This document shows positions 8,530 through 16,119 of a stretch of DNA of 64,000 bases, one piece after another. Below the pieces are notes generated by a model. It ran no database searches, was not told the origin of the DNA, and saw only the letters and a list, made by a program, of their open reading frames with translations. Position 1 is the stretch's first letter; the number at the start of each line of letters is the position of its first letter. The stretch comes from an uncultured Clostridia bacterium (GTDB lineage Bacteria; Bacillota; Clostridia; UBA1381), in NCBI GenBank assembly GCA_947624485.1, contig CANQKM010000009.1, positions 39,853 to 103,852 on the forward strand, written 5' to 3'. A program made the translations under genes and the position numbers.

Positions 8530-9522
8530 TTATTCGTTTATTACATTATATTCATATTCACTTTCAAAGCTGTCTTTAAGTCCATTCGTAATGTATACCT
8601 CGCCGCTATCGGTCACAAGCACAGCCTCAAAGCCGCCGCGCTCCCCGTAATACTTTTCCGCGCCGTCAAGTCCCATGACGAACAGCGCGGTTGACAGCGC
8701 GTCCGCGCGCGCTCCGTCCTCCGACACGACCGTTACGGACGAAAGACCGCTTTCCGCGCTTACGCCGGTTTTCGGATCGATTATGTGGTGGTACGTTTTG
8801 CCGCCGCTCTCGAAATACCGCTGGTACCCGCCCGACGTCACGACCGCCTTATCCGTGACCGGCAAAACGCCGATATAACCCTCGCCCGACGGGTTTTGCA
8901 CCGCGACGCGCCACGCTTCGCCGTCAGGTCTTTCGCCGAGGCAATGCACGTTGCCGCCGAGTGATACAATCCCCGACGTGACGCCGCGCTCCTTAAAAAT
9001 ATCGATAATGCGTCCCGACAGATAGCCTTTAGCTATGCCGCCGAGGTCGAGCTTCATGCCGTTTTCAACGCTCACGAGTGTTCCGCTCACGCTGACGCGG
9101 CGGTAATCCACGTATTTGAGTGCGTCCTTGATTTCACCGTCGGACGGCACGCGGTAATCCTTCGTGAAAAATCCCCACAAATCCATGACGGGCGCAATCG
9201 TTATGTCAAACGCGCCGTCCGTGGACGACGATACATCGAGTGCCGCCCGGATAAGCTCCGCCGTTTCGGGCAAAACGTCAGCCGACGCACCGCCGTTTAT
9301 CCTGCCGATGTCGCTGTCGGCGTTCCCGCGCGAAAAGAGCGTTTCGAGCCGCTTTATTTCGTTTTCGGCTTCGTCAACCGCCGATTGCGCGTCCGCGCCG
9401 TACGCCTTTATATCCATAACGGTGTCCATCGCGAACAGCGTTTTTTCGGCTTCCTTTGCGCCGCCGCACGATGCGAGAAGCGCCGCGCACACGGCAGCCG
9501 CAAGCAAATTTTTTATCCTCAC
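8530..9522 (-). CDS. apbE: FAD:protein FMN transferase, lipoprotein
   Basis: ApbE attaches FMN to a threonine of extracytoplasmic flavoproteins such as RnfG or NqrC. The 330-residue protein begins with a lipoprotein signal (lipobox LASC, acylated C19). Typical ApbE elements follow: FAMDTVMDIKAYG at the start of the mature part, LDLGGIAKGYLSG in the middle, then YHHIIDPKTGVSA (FAD site) and GARADALSTALFVMG (Mg-binding region). No rnf or nqr gene is in the window, so the flavin acceptor is unknown. GGAGG lies 8 bases before the GTG start. Confidence 0.92.
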   Translation of the reverse strand: MRIKNLLAAAVCAALLASCGGAKEAEKTLFAMDTVMDIKAYGADAQSAVDEAENEIKRLETLFSRGNADSDIGRINGGASADVLPETAELIRAALDVSSSTDGAFDITIAPVMDLWGFFTKDYRVPSDGEIKDALKYVDYRRVSVSGTLVSVENGMKLDLGGIAKGYLSGRIIDIFKERGVTSGIVSLGGNVHCLGERPDGEAWRVAVQNPSGEGYIGVLPVTDKAVVTSGGYQRYFESGGKTYHHIIDPKTGVSAESGLSSVTVVSEDGARADALSTALFVMGLDGAEKYYGERGGFEAVLVTDSGEVYITNGLKDSFESEYEYNVINE

Positions 9523-9649
9523 TCCGTTATCCTCCGTACATCCTCTTTATTTAATTTTACCACCCGCACCGAAAATGTCAAGATAAATCATTACGCACAA
9601 TATTGTCAATATTTTACGCAAAAATCGCAAGGAATATTTGATTTTTTTG

Positions 9650-9658
9650 TGCTACAAT
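9650..9658 (+). promoter_or_regulatory. Extended -10 promoter of the GH115-like operon
   Basis: TGCTACAAT forms an extended -10, 32 bases before the start codon. There is no good -35 at 17 bases, which is common with a TGn extension. Confidence 0.5.
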
Positions 9659-9689
9659 AAGCACATAATAAGCATTAAAGGGGATAAAT

Positions 9690-11690
9690 ATGGATTTTGT
9701 TATAAACGCGGGAACGCGTATAGAGTATGACGGCGCTGACAGCGCGGTGATCAACGCCGTAAATATGCTGTCGCGCGATATAAAAAAGAAATTTATCGAA
9801 CCGACGCAAGGCAATATCATAAAACTTGTGCGTGACGCGTCGCTCGGCGAGGAGGAGTTTACCGTTACAGCCGGCGAAACGATGACAGTCGCCGCGTCGG
9901 ACAGTCTCGGCTTCGTGTACGGACTGCTTTACATAAGCGAAAAATTCCTCGGTATACTGCCATTTTGGTTCTGGATGGATCAAAAAATCGAAAAGACGGA
10001 CGGAATAACGGTAAAAGCGGGTGAGTACAAGTCTGTAAAGCCCGCCGTAAAGTACCGCGGATGGTTCATAAATGACGAGGTTCTCATAATGAAGTGGGCG
10101 GTTGACGGCGACAGCGAGGAGCCGTGGCGTATGGCATTTGAGGCGCTTCTGCGCTGCGGCGGCAACATGGTAATACCCGGTACTGACAAAAACTCGCGCC
10201 TGCACCGCCGCCTTGCCGCCGATATGGGACTGTGGATAACGCATCACCACGCCGAACCGCTCGGCGCGGAAATGTTCGCGCGCGCGTACCCCGACCCTAA
10301 GCCCAACTACCTCGACTACCCCGACCTTTTCCAAAAGCTGTGGGAGGACGCGGTAACCGAGCAGAAGGACGGCAGGACGATATGGTGTCTCGGCTTCCGC
10401 GGACAGGGCGACGCGCCGTTCTGGAGCCACGACACGAGCGGTAAATTCGACACCGACGAGAAGCGCGGCAAAATGATAAGCGATATAATAGAGCTTCAGC
10501 GGCGGATAGTGCTTAAACACGTCAAAAACCCCGTTTTCTGCACAAACCTCTACGGCGAGGTTATGGAGCTGTACGACAAGGGCTGCATAACACTGCCGGA
10601 GGACGTTATAAAAATAAGCGCGGACAACGGCTTCGGCAAAATGGTGACGCGCCGCCGCGACAATCACACCGCGCGCGTGTCGTCCATGCCGAAGGAGCGG
10701 CAGAAAAGCGGCGGAATATATTACCACGTTTCGTTTTACGACCTGCAGGCGGCGAACCACATCACGATGTTCCCGAACAGCGTTGATTTCGTGGACAGGG
10801 AGCTTAGCGAGGTTGCGGAAAAGAACATGACCGACTACTGGCTCGTAAACTGCTCGAATGTGCGCCCCCACGCGTATTTTCTCGACGCGGTGCGCAAAAA
10901 GTGGATGGGGGAGAGCGTGAGCGGCGAAACGCAAAGTGCGCAGTTCGCAGCCGATTACTACGGCGGAAACGCGGACGTCGCGGCGGTTTACCGAGATTAT
11001 CACACAGCTATGATCAAATTCGGCAAACATGAGGACGAGCATGCGGGCGAGCAGTTTTACAACGATCCGATGCGCGTGGCGGTAAACGCTGTGTTCAAGG
11101 GTAAAAGCGACGTGCCGGGACTTAACTGGATTTCCGGCGAGGGTACGATACGGGAGCAGGTAAAGAAGTATACCGATTTTGCCGCCGATAATTTGGATAA
11201 CATTGCCGCGTTCTACGAGCGCTGCAAAAGCGTGAGCGAAAGGCTCACGGGTGATGCAAAACGGCTTTTCGATTCGACGATTTTAATGCAGACCGCGATC
11301 CACCGCTATTGCACCGAGGGATTAAAGACATTCGGCGAGGGGTACGAGTACTACGCGGACGGCGACTACAAAAACGCGTTTATGACGTTCGGACGGTGCG
11401 CCGAGCTTTACAAAACGGCTAACCGCGTAATGCGCGGAAGCGAGTACGGCGTGTGGAAGGGCTTTTACTTTAACGACTGCTTCGCCGACATAAAGCACAC
11501 GGCGTACATGGCTGAAAAAATAATGGGTTTGGCGCGCGAGATGGGCGACAGCGCAAGCCACGTGCAGTGGTACCGCGATGCGGTGTACGCGGATGAGGAC
11601 AGAAAAATAATGACGCTGCTCGTAAACGACAACCACATGACCGATTGGGAGCTTTACGAGGCGTTTAAGAGAAAGGAAAATGTAAAATGA
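9690..11690 (+). CDS. GH115-like glycosyl hydrolase (probable xylan alpha-1,2-glucuronidase)
   Basis: A 666-residue protein without a signal peptide. It resembles GH115 alpha-glucuronidases, which remove (4-O-methyl)glucuronic acid from xylan. The N-terminal beta domain ends in VYGLLYISEKFLG. The core begins at KYRGWFINDE (residues 121-130), followed by ALLRCGGNMVIPGT and the histidine triplet ITHHHAEP (185-190) where GH115 proteins have S/T-HHEPM. It is shorter than most members (~800-1000), so C-terminal modules are missing. The next gene is a fructuronate reductase-type enzyme overlapping by four bases, which supports a glucuronate role. Intracellular location suggests action on imported oligosaccharides. 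Confidence 0.7.
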   Translation: MDFVINAGTRIEYDGADSAVINAVNMLSRDIKKKFIEPTQGNIIKLVRDASLGEEEFTVTAGETMTVAASDSLGFVYGLLYISEKFLGILPFWFWMDQKIEKTDGITVKAGEYKSVKPAVKYRGWFINDEVLIMKWAVDGDSEEPWRMAFEALLRCGGNMVIPGTDKNSRLHRRLAADMGLWITHHHAEPLGAEMFARAYPDPKPNYLDYPDLFQKLWEDAVTEQKDGRTIWCLGFRGQGDAPFWSHDTSGKFDTDEKRGKMISDIIELQRRIVLKHVKNPVFCTNLYGEVMELYDKGCITLPEDVIKISADNGFGKMVTRRRDNHTARVSSMPKERQKSGGIYYHVSFYDLQAANHITMFPNSVDFVDRELSEVAEKNMTDYWLVNCSNVRPHAYFLDAVRKKWMGESVSGETQSAQFAADYYGGNADVAAVYRDYHTAMIKFGKHEDEHAGEQFYNDPMRVAVNAVFKGKSDVPGLNWISGEGTIREQVKKYTDFAADNLDNIAAFYERCKSVSERLTGDAKRLFDSTILMQTAIHRYCTEGLKTFGEGYEYYADGDYKNAFMTFGRCAELYKTANRVMRGSEYGVWKGFYFNDCFADIKHTAYMAEKIMGLAREMGDSASHVQWYRDAVYADEDRKIMTLLVNDNHMTDWELYEAFKRKENVK

Positions 11691-13270
11691 AGCTGAATCT
11701 GAACGGAATCGCAGACCGCGCGGACTGGGAAAAGGCGGGTATCGCGCTGCCGCAGTTCGACATAACCGCCGTGCGCAGGCAGACAAAAAATTTCCCCGAA
11801 TGGGTACATTTCGGCGCGGGAAATATTTTCCGCGGCTTTATCGGCTCGATCGCGCAGCGGCTTCTCAATGCGGGCGAGATGAACACGGGCATAATCGCCG
11901 CCGAGAGCTTTGACTTTGACATTATCGACAAAATCTACGAGCCTTACGACAATCTTACGCTTAACGTCCTCATGGGCAAAAGCTCCGACCTGCACGCCGA
12001 GGTGCTTGCGGGCATAGCCGAGGGCGTGAAGGCAGACGATTTCGGGCGGTTAAAGGAAATAGCCGAAAATCCGTCGCTTAAAATGATAAGCTTCACGATC
12101 ACCGAAAAGGGCTACGCCGCGTCCGACGTAAACGGCAAACTGCTCCCCGTGGTGGAGAGCGATATCGCGAACGGTCCCGTGTCGCCGAAGCACACGATGA
12201 GCATAATCGCGGCTATGCTGTACGCGCGGTACAAAAGCTGTGAAACGCCGGTCGCCGTTGTCAGCATGGACAACTGCTCCCACAACGGCGAAAAGCTGCA
12301 GGACGGCGTTATGCGCGTCGTGAAGGGCTGGCTCGACAACGGCAGTGTGGACAACGACTTTGCCGCGTATATGACGCAGAAGGTGTCGTTCCCGTGGAGC
12401 ATGATCGACAAGATAACGCCGCGCCCCGACGACAGCGTAAAAACGCGCCTTGAGGAAATGGGCGCGGAGGATATGCAGCCTGTCGTAACGGATAAGGGAA
12501 CGTATATCGCGCCGTTTGTGAACGCCGAAATACCCGAATACCTCGTGATCGAGGACGATTTCCCGAACGGCAGACCGCCGCTCGAAAAGGCGGGCGTGCA
12601 TATGACGACGCGCGAAACGGTAAACAAGGCGGAGACGATGAAGGTGACGACCTGCCTTAACCCCCTGCACACCGCTCTCGCCGTGTTCGGCTGTCTTTTG
12701 GGTTACAAGACGATCTGGGAGGAAATGAAGGACAATGACCTTGTAAAGCTCGTCCGCGCGGTGAGAGAAGAGGGCATGAAGGTCGTTGTGAATCCGGGCA
12801 TAATCGATCCCGAGAAATTTGCGGACGAGGTCATAAACGACCGTCTCCCGAACCCGTATATCCCCGACGCGCCGCAGAGGATAGCGACCGACACGTCGCA
12901 GAAAATCCCCGTGCGCTACGGTGAGACGATCAAGGCGTACATGGTTTCGGACGAGCTTGAAGCGTCCGACCTAAACGCGATACCGCTCGTGATAGCGGGC
13001 TGGCTTCGCTACGCGCTCGCGGTTGACGACGAGGGCAATGCGTTTACGCCGTCGCCCGATCCGTCGCTTGCGGACGTGCAGAAGGCGCTCGGCGGCATAC
13101 GATTGGGCGAGCCGCAGATAGACGATGAGGCACTGAAGCCGATACTCTCAAACGCAAACCTGTTCGGCGTTGATTTGTACGACGCGGATCTCGGCGGAAA
13201 GGTCGAGAACCTGTTCTCGCAGATGCTCGCCGGTACCGGCGCGGTACGGCTCGCGCTTAAAAATATATAA
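11687..13270 (+). CDS. uxuB: Mannitol dehydrogenase family protein, probable fructuronate reductase
   Basis: Polyol-specific long-chain dehydrogenase of 527 residues. The N-terminal Rossmann domain is marked by FGAGNIFRGF (residues 42-51). The catalytic signature K-x5-N-x2-H is present as K319...N325..H328 in MKVTTCLNPLH. Length and a fused ATGA start after the GH115-like gene favour fructuronate reductase (D-fructuronate to D-mannonate, NADH) over mannitol dehydrogenase. uxaC and uxuA, the flanking steps, are not in the window. Translational coupling with the glucuronidase-like gene is the main support for the specific name. Confidence 0.75.
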   Translation: MKLNLNGIADRADWEKAGIALPQFDITAVRRQTKNFPEWVHFGAGNIFRGFIGSIAQRLLNAGEMNTGIIAAESFDFDIIDKIYEPYDNLTLNVLMGKSSDLHAEVLAGIAEGVKADDFGRLKEIAENPSLKMISFTITEKGYAASDVNGKLLPVVESDIANGPVSPKHTMSIIAAMLYARYKSCETPVAVVSMDNCSHNGEKLQDGVMRVVKGWLDNGSVDNDFAAYMTQKVSFPWSMIDKITPRPDDSVKTRLEEMGAEDMQPVVTDKGTYIAPFVNAEIPEYLVIEDDFPNGRPPLEKAGVHMTTRETVNKAETMKVTTCLNPLHTALAVFGCLLGYKTIWEEMKDNDLVKLVRAVREEGMKVVVNPGIIDPEKFADEVINDRLPNPYIPDAPQRIATDTSQKIPVRYGETIKAYMVSDELEASDLNAIPLVIAGWLRYALAVDDEGNAFTPSPDPSLADVQKALGGIRLGEPQIDDEALKPILSNANLFGVDLYDADLGGKVENLFSQMLAGTGAVRLALKNI

Positions 13271-13273
13271 ATC

Positions 13274-13303
13274 AAAAACCGACGCTTTTAAGCGTCGGTT
13301 TTT
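13274..13303. terminator. Bidirectional terminator, uxuB / AbrB-like gene
   Basis: AAAAACCGACGCTT and its exact complement are separated by two bases, giving A and T runs on both sides. It lies between convergent genes. Confidence 0.9.
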
Positions 13304-13550
13304 ACATATTCGCCGCATTTTTCACAGCGGCGAGGCATTTTTTGCACATAAATCTTCCGTTTCCGATTTCCGTCACCTTGTCGCTGCCGCCGCACACAAA
13401 GCAAACATTGCCGCTTTTGCGCAGCACAACGGCGTTTCCGTTTTTCACCGCTTTAACCTCATCACCGTCACTGAGTCCGAGCATACTGATAAGCTCTTCG
13501 CCGAGACCTTCGATTACGTTTTTTCTTACATTAAAAATTTTTTCGGACAT
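13302..13550 (-). CDS. AbrB/SpoVT-like protein with C-terminal zinc ribbon
   Basis: An 82-residue protein. Residues 1-47 look like a swapped-hairpin AbrB/MazE fold: FNVRKNVIEGLGEEL, then LSDGDEVKAVKNGNAVVLRK, the usual beta-turn-beta order. Residues 50-72 carry two CxxC pairs (C50, C53, C69, C72), consistent with a zinc ribbon. It is probably a small DNA-binding regulator, although the positively charged N-terminal hairpin of SpoVT is only partly visible. GGGAGGT fixes the ATG at 13550; the longer upstream reading runs into a structured RNA element. Only about 30 bases separate the SD from an intrinsic terminator, so expression likely depends on read-through of the leader. Confidence 0.75.
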   Translation of the reverse strand: MSEKIFNVRKNVIEGLGEELISMLGLSDGDEVKAVKNGNAVVLRKSGNVCFVCGGSDKVTEIGNGRFMCKKCLAAVKNAANM

Positions 13551-13582
13551 GTTTTTTACCTCCCATAGATACAGTTTTAAAT

Positions 13583-13608
13583 AAAAAATGCGCCGCAAAG
13601 CGACGCAC
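13583..13608 (-). terminator. Intrinsic terminator of RNA unit 1, upstream of AbrB-like gene
   Basis: An 8-bp GC-rich stem with one G-U wobble and an AAA/UUU loop is followed by TTTTTT on the minus strand. It is placed 33 bases before the AbrB-like start codon. Confidence 0.8.
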
Positions 13609-13758
13609 AAAAAACGCCGCTTATATATATTTAATTGTATTGCGGTACAACTCAATAATGGTTACAACGGTACACGATAAAAAACGCTGTCCAAAAAGCG
13701 GACGTTTTTTACATGGTAATAACCCGTTGTGACCACTATTAAATTATTGTACCGCAAT
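13583..13758 (-). ncRNA. Candidate structured RNA 1 (leader/attenuator or small RNA)
   Basis: Minus-strand unit of about 175 nt. The 5' end begins with ATTGCGGTACAA, which pairs exactly with TTGTACCGCAAT 120 bases on (13747-13758 with 13639-13650). A second tier of 17 bases (AATAGTGGTCACAACGG) pairs with its partner with one mismatch and one wobble. A third tier AAAAAACG/CGTTTTTT closes a hairpin preceded by ATGTAAAAAACGT. After 30 bases comes a terminator hairpin TGCGTCGC-TTT-GCGGCGCA with six U. An upstream GCGGCG can instead pair with CGUCGC of the terminator. The unit has its own promoter and ends just upstream of the AbrB-like gene. I see no ORF. Identity unknown. Confidence 0.65.
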
Positions 13759-13762
13759 CCTT

Positions 13763-13791
13763 ATTATATCATATTTACCGCCGGTTGTAAA
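13763..13791 (-). promoter_or_regulatory. Sigma-A promoter of RNA unit 1
   Basis: On the minus strand TTTACA, a 17-base spacer and TATAAT. The expected start falls at the first base or two of the palindrome (about 13757). Confidence 0.8.
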
Positions 13792-13799
13792 TACAAAAT

Positions 13800-13827
13800 A
13801 AAAAAAATGCGCCGCATCGCGGCGCAT
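13800..13827 (-). terminator. Intrinsic terminator of RNA unit 2
   Basis: A perfect 9-bp stem with a 3-base loop is followed by eight T on the minus strand. The -35 of unit 1 begins 9 bases downstream. Confidence 0.85.
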
Positions 13828-13946
13828 AAAAACGCCGCCTTTTGCTGCAACACAAATCAATACCCGCAAAGCGCGAATTATTAAGGCATACGTTTTTTTA
13901 CAGTGTATGCGCTTTTGGGCAAAAATATACAGAGATTTGTGTTGCC
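13800..13946 (-). ncRNA. Candidate structured RNA 2, paralogous to unit 1
   Basis: Minus-strand unit of about 146 nt. It opens with GGGCAACACAAATC, whose GCAACACAAATC (13934-13945) pairs exactly with 13847-13858. An inner stem joins CCCAAAAGCGC with GCGCTTTGCGGG, and a third joins GCATAC with GTATGC around an apex ACTGTAAAAAAAC. It ends with a perfect terminator ATGCGCCGC-ATC/GAT-GCGGCGCAT and eight U. As in unit 1, a GCGGCG placed just before the terminator can pair with its 5' arm. Layout and apex match unit 1 while stem sequences differ, which suggests conserved structure. It lies directly upstream of the unit 1 promoter. Confidence 0.65.
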
Positions 13947-13951
13947 CAATT

Positions 13952-13980
13952 ATTATACCATTGAAGCCGTTATTTGTCAA
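13952..13980 (-). promoter_or_regulatory. Consensus sigma-A promoter of RNA unit 2
   Basis: On the minus strand TTGACA, 17 bases, TATAAT: both hexamers are perfect, the strongest promoter in the window. Expected start at or just before the first palindrome arm (about 13946). It is divergent from the phosphoglucomutase promoter. Confidence 0.88.
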
Positions 13981-14021
13981 TTTATACTATAATAAGTCGC
14001 CAAATTTTACATATATAATAA

Positions 14022-14050
14022 TTGAAAAATGTGCGGAGCGGTGGTATAAT
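14022..14050 (+). promoter_or_regulatory. Sigma-A promoter of phosphoglucomutase
   Basis: TTGAAA, a 17-base spacer and TATAAT, 37 bases before the start codon. Confidence 0.85.
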
Positions 14051-14087
14051 CTAATTATCTACAAGAAATTTCAAGGAGGATAATTCG

Positions 14088-15824
14088 ATGGGTTACAAGG
14101 AAACATATAACCGCTGGCTTACGAGCGACGTCGTTGACGACGACACAAAGGCGGAGCTTCGCGCCATTGCGGACAACGAAAAGGAGATAGAGGAGCGTTT
14201 TTACCGCGACCTTGAGTTCGGTACGGCTGGTATGAGAGGCATACTCGGCGCGGGTACGAACAGACTGAACATCTACAACGTGCGCCAGGCGAGCCAGGGC
14301 GTCGCGAAGTATGTTAAGTCGAGAGGCGAGGACGCGGCGAAGGCGGGCGTGCTTATCGGCTACGACACGCGTAATTTCTCGCGCGTGTTCGCGGAGGAAA
14401 CGGCTAAGGTTCTGACCGCGGCGGGCGTTAAGGCGTATTTGTTCCCGATAGTACATTCCGTGCCGGAGGTTTCGTTCGGCATAAGAGAATTGGGCTGTGC
14501 GGCTGGCGTTATGATTACCGCAAGCCACAACCCGAAGGAGTACAACGGCTACAAGGTTTACGGTCCGGACGGCGGACAGCTTCCGCCCGACGCGGCTGAC
14601 GTTGTTGTGGCGGCGATAAACAGCTACGACATATTCGACGATGTAAAGTATATCCCGCTCGACGAGGCGAAGGAAAAGGGACTGCTCGAAATTCCGGGCA
14701 GCGAGCTTGACGAGAAATTTCTCGACGTTGTGCAGACGCAGCAGCAGAACCCCGAGGCGGTCAAGGCTGTTGCCGACACGTTTAAGCTCATATACACGCC
14801 GCTCCACGGCACGGGTTCGCGTCCGGTACAGGCTATCTTAAAGCGCATAGGCTTCAAAAACGTGCTTGTCGTTAAGGAGCAGGATACCGAGGACGGCAAT
14901 TTCTCGACGGTCGTTTCGCCGAACCCCGAAAACAAAGAGGCGTTCGACATCGCTATCGAAATGGCGAAGCAGAACGACGTTGACGTTATCATAGGCACAG
15001 ATCCCGACTGCGACCGCGTGGGTATCGTTGTCCGCGACGCGGACGGCGTTTACAGAACGCTCACCGGTAACCAGACGGGCGCGCTGCTCGTTGAGTATAT
15101 TCTCCGTTCAAAGAAGGAAAAGGGCGTTCTCCCCGCCGACGGCGTTGTTATAAAGACAATCGTTACGACCGAGCTTGCGGCTGCGATCGCCGAGAGCTAC
15201 GGCGTGGAGGTTATGAATGTTCTCACCGGCTTTAAGTACATCGGCGAGAAAATGACCGAGTTTGCCGAGAAGAAGAACCATACGTACCTCATCGGTTTTG
15301 AGGAAAGCTACGGCTACCTCGTCGGCACGCACGCGCGCGATAAGGACGGCGTTGTCGCGACAATGCTTATCGCGGAAATGGCGGCGTACTATAAGACAAA
15401 GGGCATGTCGCTTTACGAGGCGCTTATGGACGTGTACAAGAGATACGGCTATTACGCCGAAAAGACCGTTTCGTTCACGATGCCCGGCAAGGACGGCATG
15501 GAGAAAATGGCTGCGCTGCTTAAGGGCCTGCGCGAAAATCCGCCCGTAAAGGCTGCCGGTATGGATATTGTGCTTTACACCGATTACCAGTCGCAGACGG
15601 TCAAGGACACAAAGGGCAATGTTAAGCCGCTTACGGGACTGCCCAAGTCAAACGTGCTGAAGTACAACCTGTCGGATGATAAGACGTATTTCATCGTTCG
15701 TCCGTCGGGTACGGAGCCGAAGATCAAGATTTATCTCGGCACGTTCGCCGAGAGCTTCGAGGCTGCGACCGCGGAGATAGAGAAGGTTCTCGCAGATTGT
15801 AAGGAGCAGTTTGGACTTAATTGA
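14088..15824 (+). CDS. Phosphoglucomutase / phosphomannomutase (alpha-D-phosphohexomutase)
   Basis: Interconverts hexose 1- and 6-phosphates, linking glycolysis to nucleotide-sugar and glycogen synthesis. All four family loops are visible. These are the active serine in TASHNPKEYNGYK (S146), the metal loop GTDPDCDRVG near residue 303, the sugar-recognition loop GFEESYGYL near residue 403, and the phosphate loop RPSGTEPKIKIY near residue 543. The 578-residue length and early GTAGMRGILGAG motif match the Firmicutes PgcA/PMM type. An AAGGAGG site precedes the ATG. It is monocistronic, with a repeat cluster downstream. Confidence 0.93.
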   Translation: MGYKETYNRWLTSDVVDDDTKAELRAIADNEKEIEERFYRDLEFGTAGMRGILGAGTNRLNIYNVRQASQGVAKYVKSRGEDAAKAGVLIGYDTRNFSRVFAEETAKVLTAAGVKAYLFPIVHSVPEVSFGIRELGCAAGVMITASHNPKEYNGYKVYGPDGGQLPPDAADVVVAAINSYDIFDDVKYIPLDEAKEKGLLEIPGSELDEKFLDVVQTQQQNPEAVKAVADTFKLIYTPLHGTGSRPVQAILKRIGFKNVLVVKEQDTEDGNFSTVVSPNPENKEAFDIAIEMAKQNDVDVIIGTDPDCDRVGIVVRDADGVYRTLTGNQTGALLVEYILRSKKEKGVLPADGVVIKTIVTTELAAAIAESYGVEVMNVLTGFKYIGEKMTEFAEKKNHTYLIGFEESYGYLVGTHARDKDGVVATMLIAEMAAYYKTKGMSLYEALMDVYKRYGYYAEKTVSFTMPGKDGMEKMAALLKGLRENPPVKAAGMDIVLYTDYQSQTVKDTKGNVKPLTGLPKSNVLKYNLSDDKTYFIVRPSGTEPKIKIYLGTFAESFEAATAEIEKVLADCKEQFGLN

Positions 15825-15874
15825 TAGCGATATATTATATAAGAAGAAATTGCCATATTTGGCGGCAAATCGTT

Positions 15875-15986
15875 AGCCTCTCCTTGAGGAGAGGTGTTAT
15901 CGCGAAGCGATGACGGAGAGGTGGCAACGAATTTTCAAAACCACCTCTCAGTCGCCTACGGCGACAGCTCCCCTCAAGGGGAGCCT
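15875..15986. repeat. Dispersed palindromic repeat, family A
   Basis: Same layout as the copy at 6712. The left tip has drifted (CCTCTCCTTGAGGAGAGG), with both arms co-varying so that the stem is kept. It lies between phosphoglucomutase and the PHP gene. Confidence 0.82.
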
Positions 15987-15990
15987 TTCA

Positions 15991-16090
15991 TGGGGGATTC
16001 CTTTTCGATTTTTACAATGAATCCCTCCACCGCCTACGGCGGTCCTCCTCCCTTTGACAAGGGAGGCTAACATGGTTCGCCCCTACGGCG
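15991..16090. repeat. Repeat family B with a family C tail
   Basis: Contains GGGGGATTCC, ATCCCTCCACCGCC-TACGGCGG and the tip CCTCCCTTTGACAAGGGAGG. A partial family C piece, GTTCGCCCCTACGGCG, follows. The unit reaches to within 30 bases of the PHP start codon. A longer inverted relative is at 34589. Confidence 0.75.
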
Positions 16091-16119
16091 AAAATATATC
16101 ACACAAGGGAGGGATTTCG

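Noticed and set aside
9675..11042. 455-codon open frame on the minus strand opposite the GH115-like gene
   Set aside because: Shadow of the coding strand; composition is rich in Arg, His and Val with no domain, and the plus-strand protein has clear family motifs. Similar shadows at 28549-29916, 48546-49835 and 61818-62819 were dropped for the same reason.
13639..13945. The two palindromes as MITEs like the dispersed repeats
   Set aside because: They share no sequence with families A-C, their stems differ from each other, and each is tied to its own promoter and terminator, which a MITE explanation does not predict. Not fully excluded.
16054..16119. N-terminal extension of the PHP protein
   Set aside because: Encoded by the tail of repeat families B/C; a strong SD supports the ATG at 16120, where the conserved domain begins.
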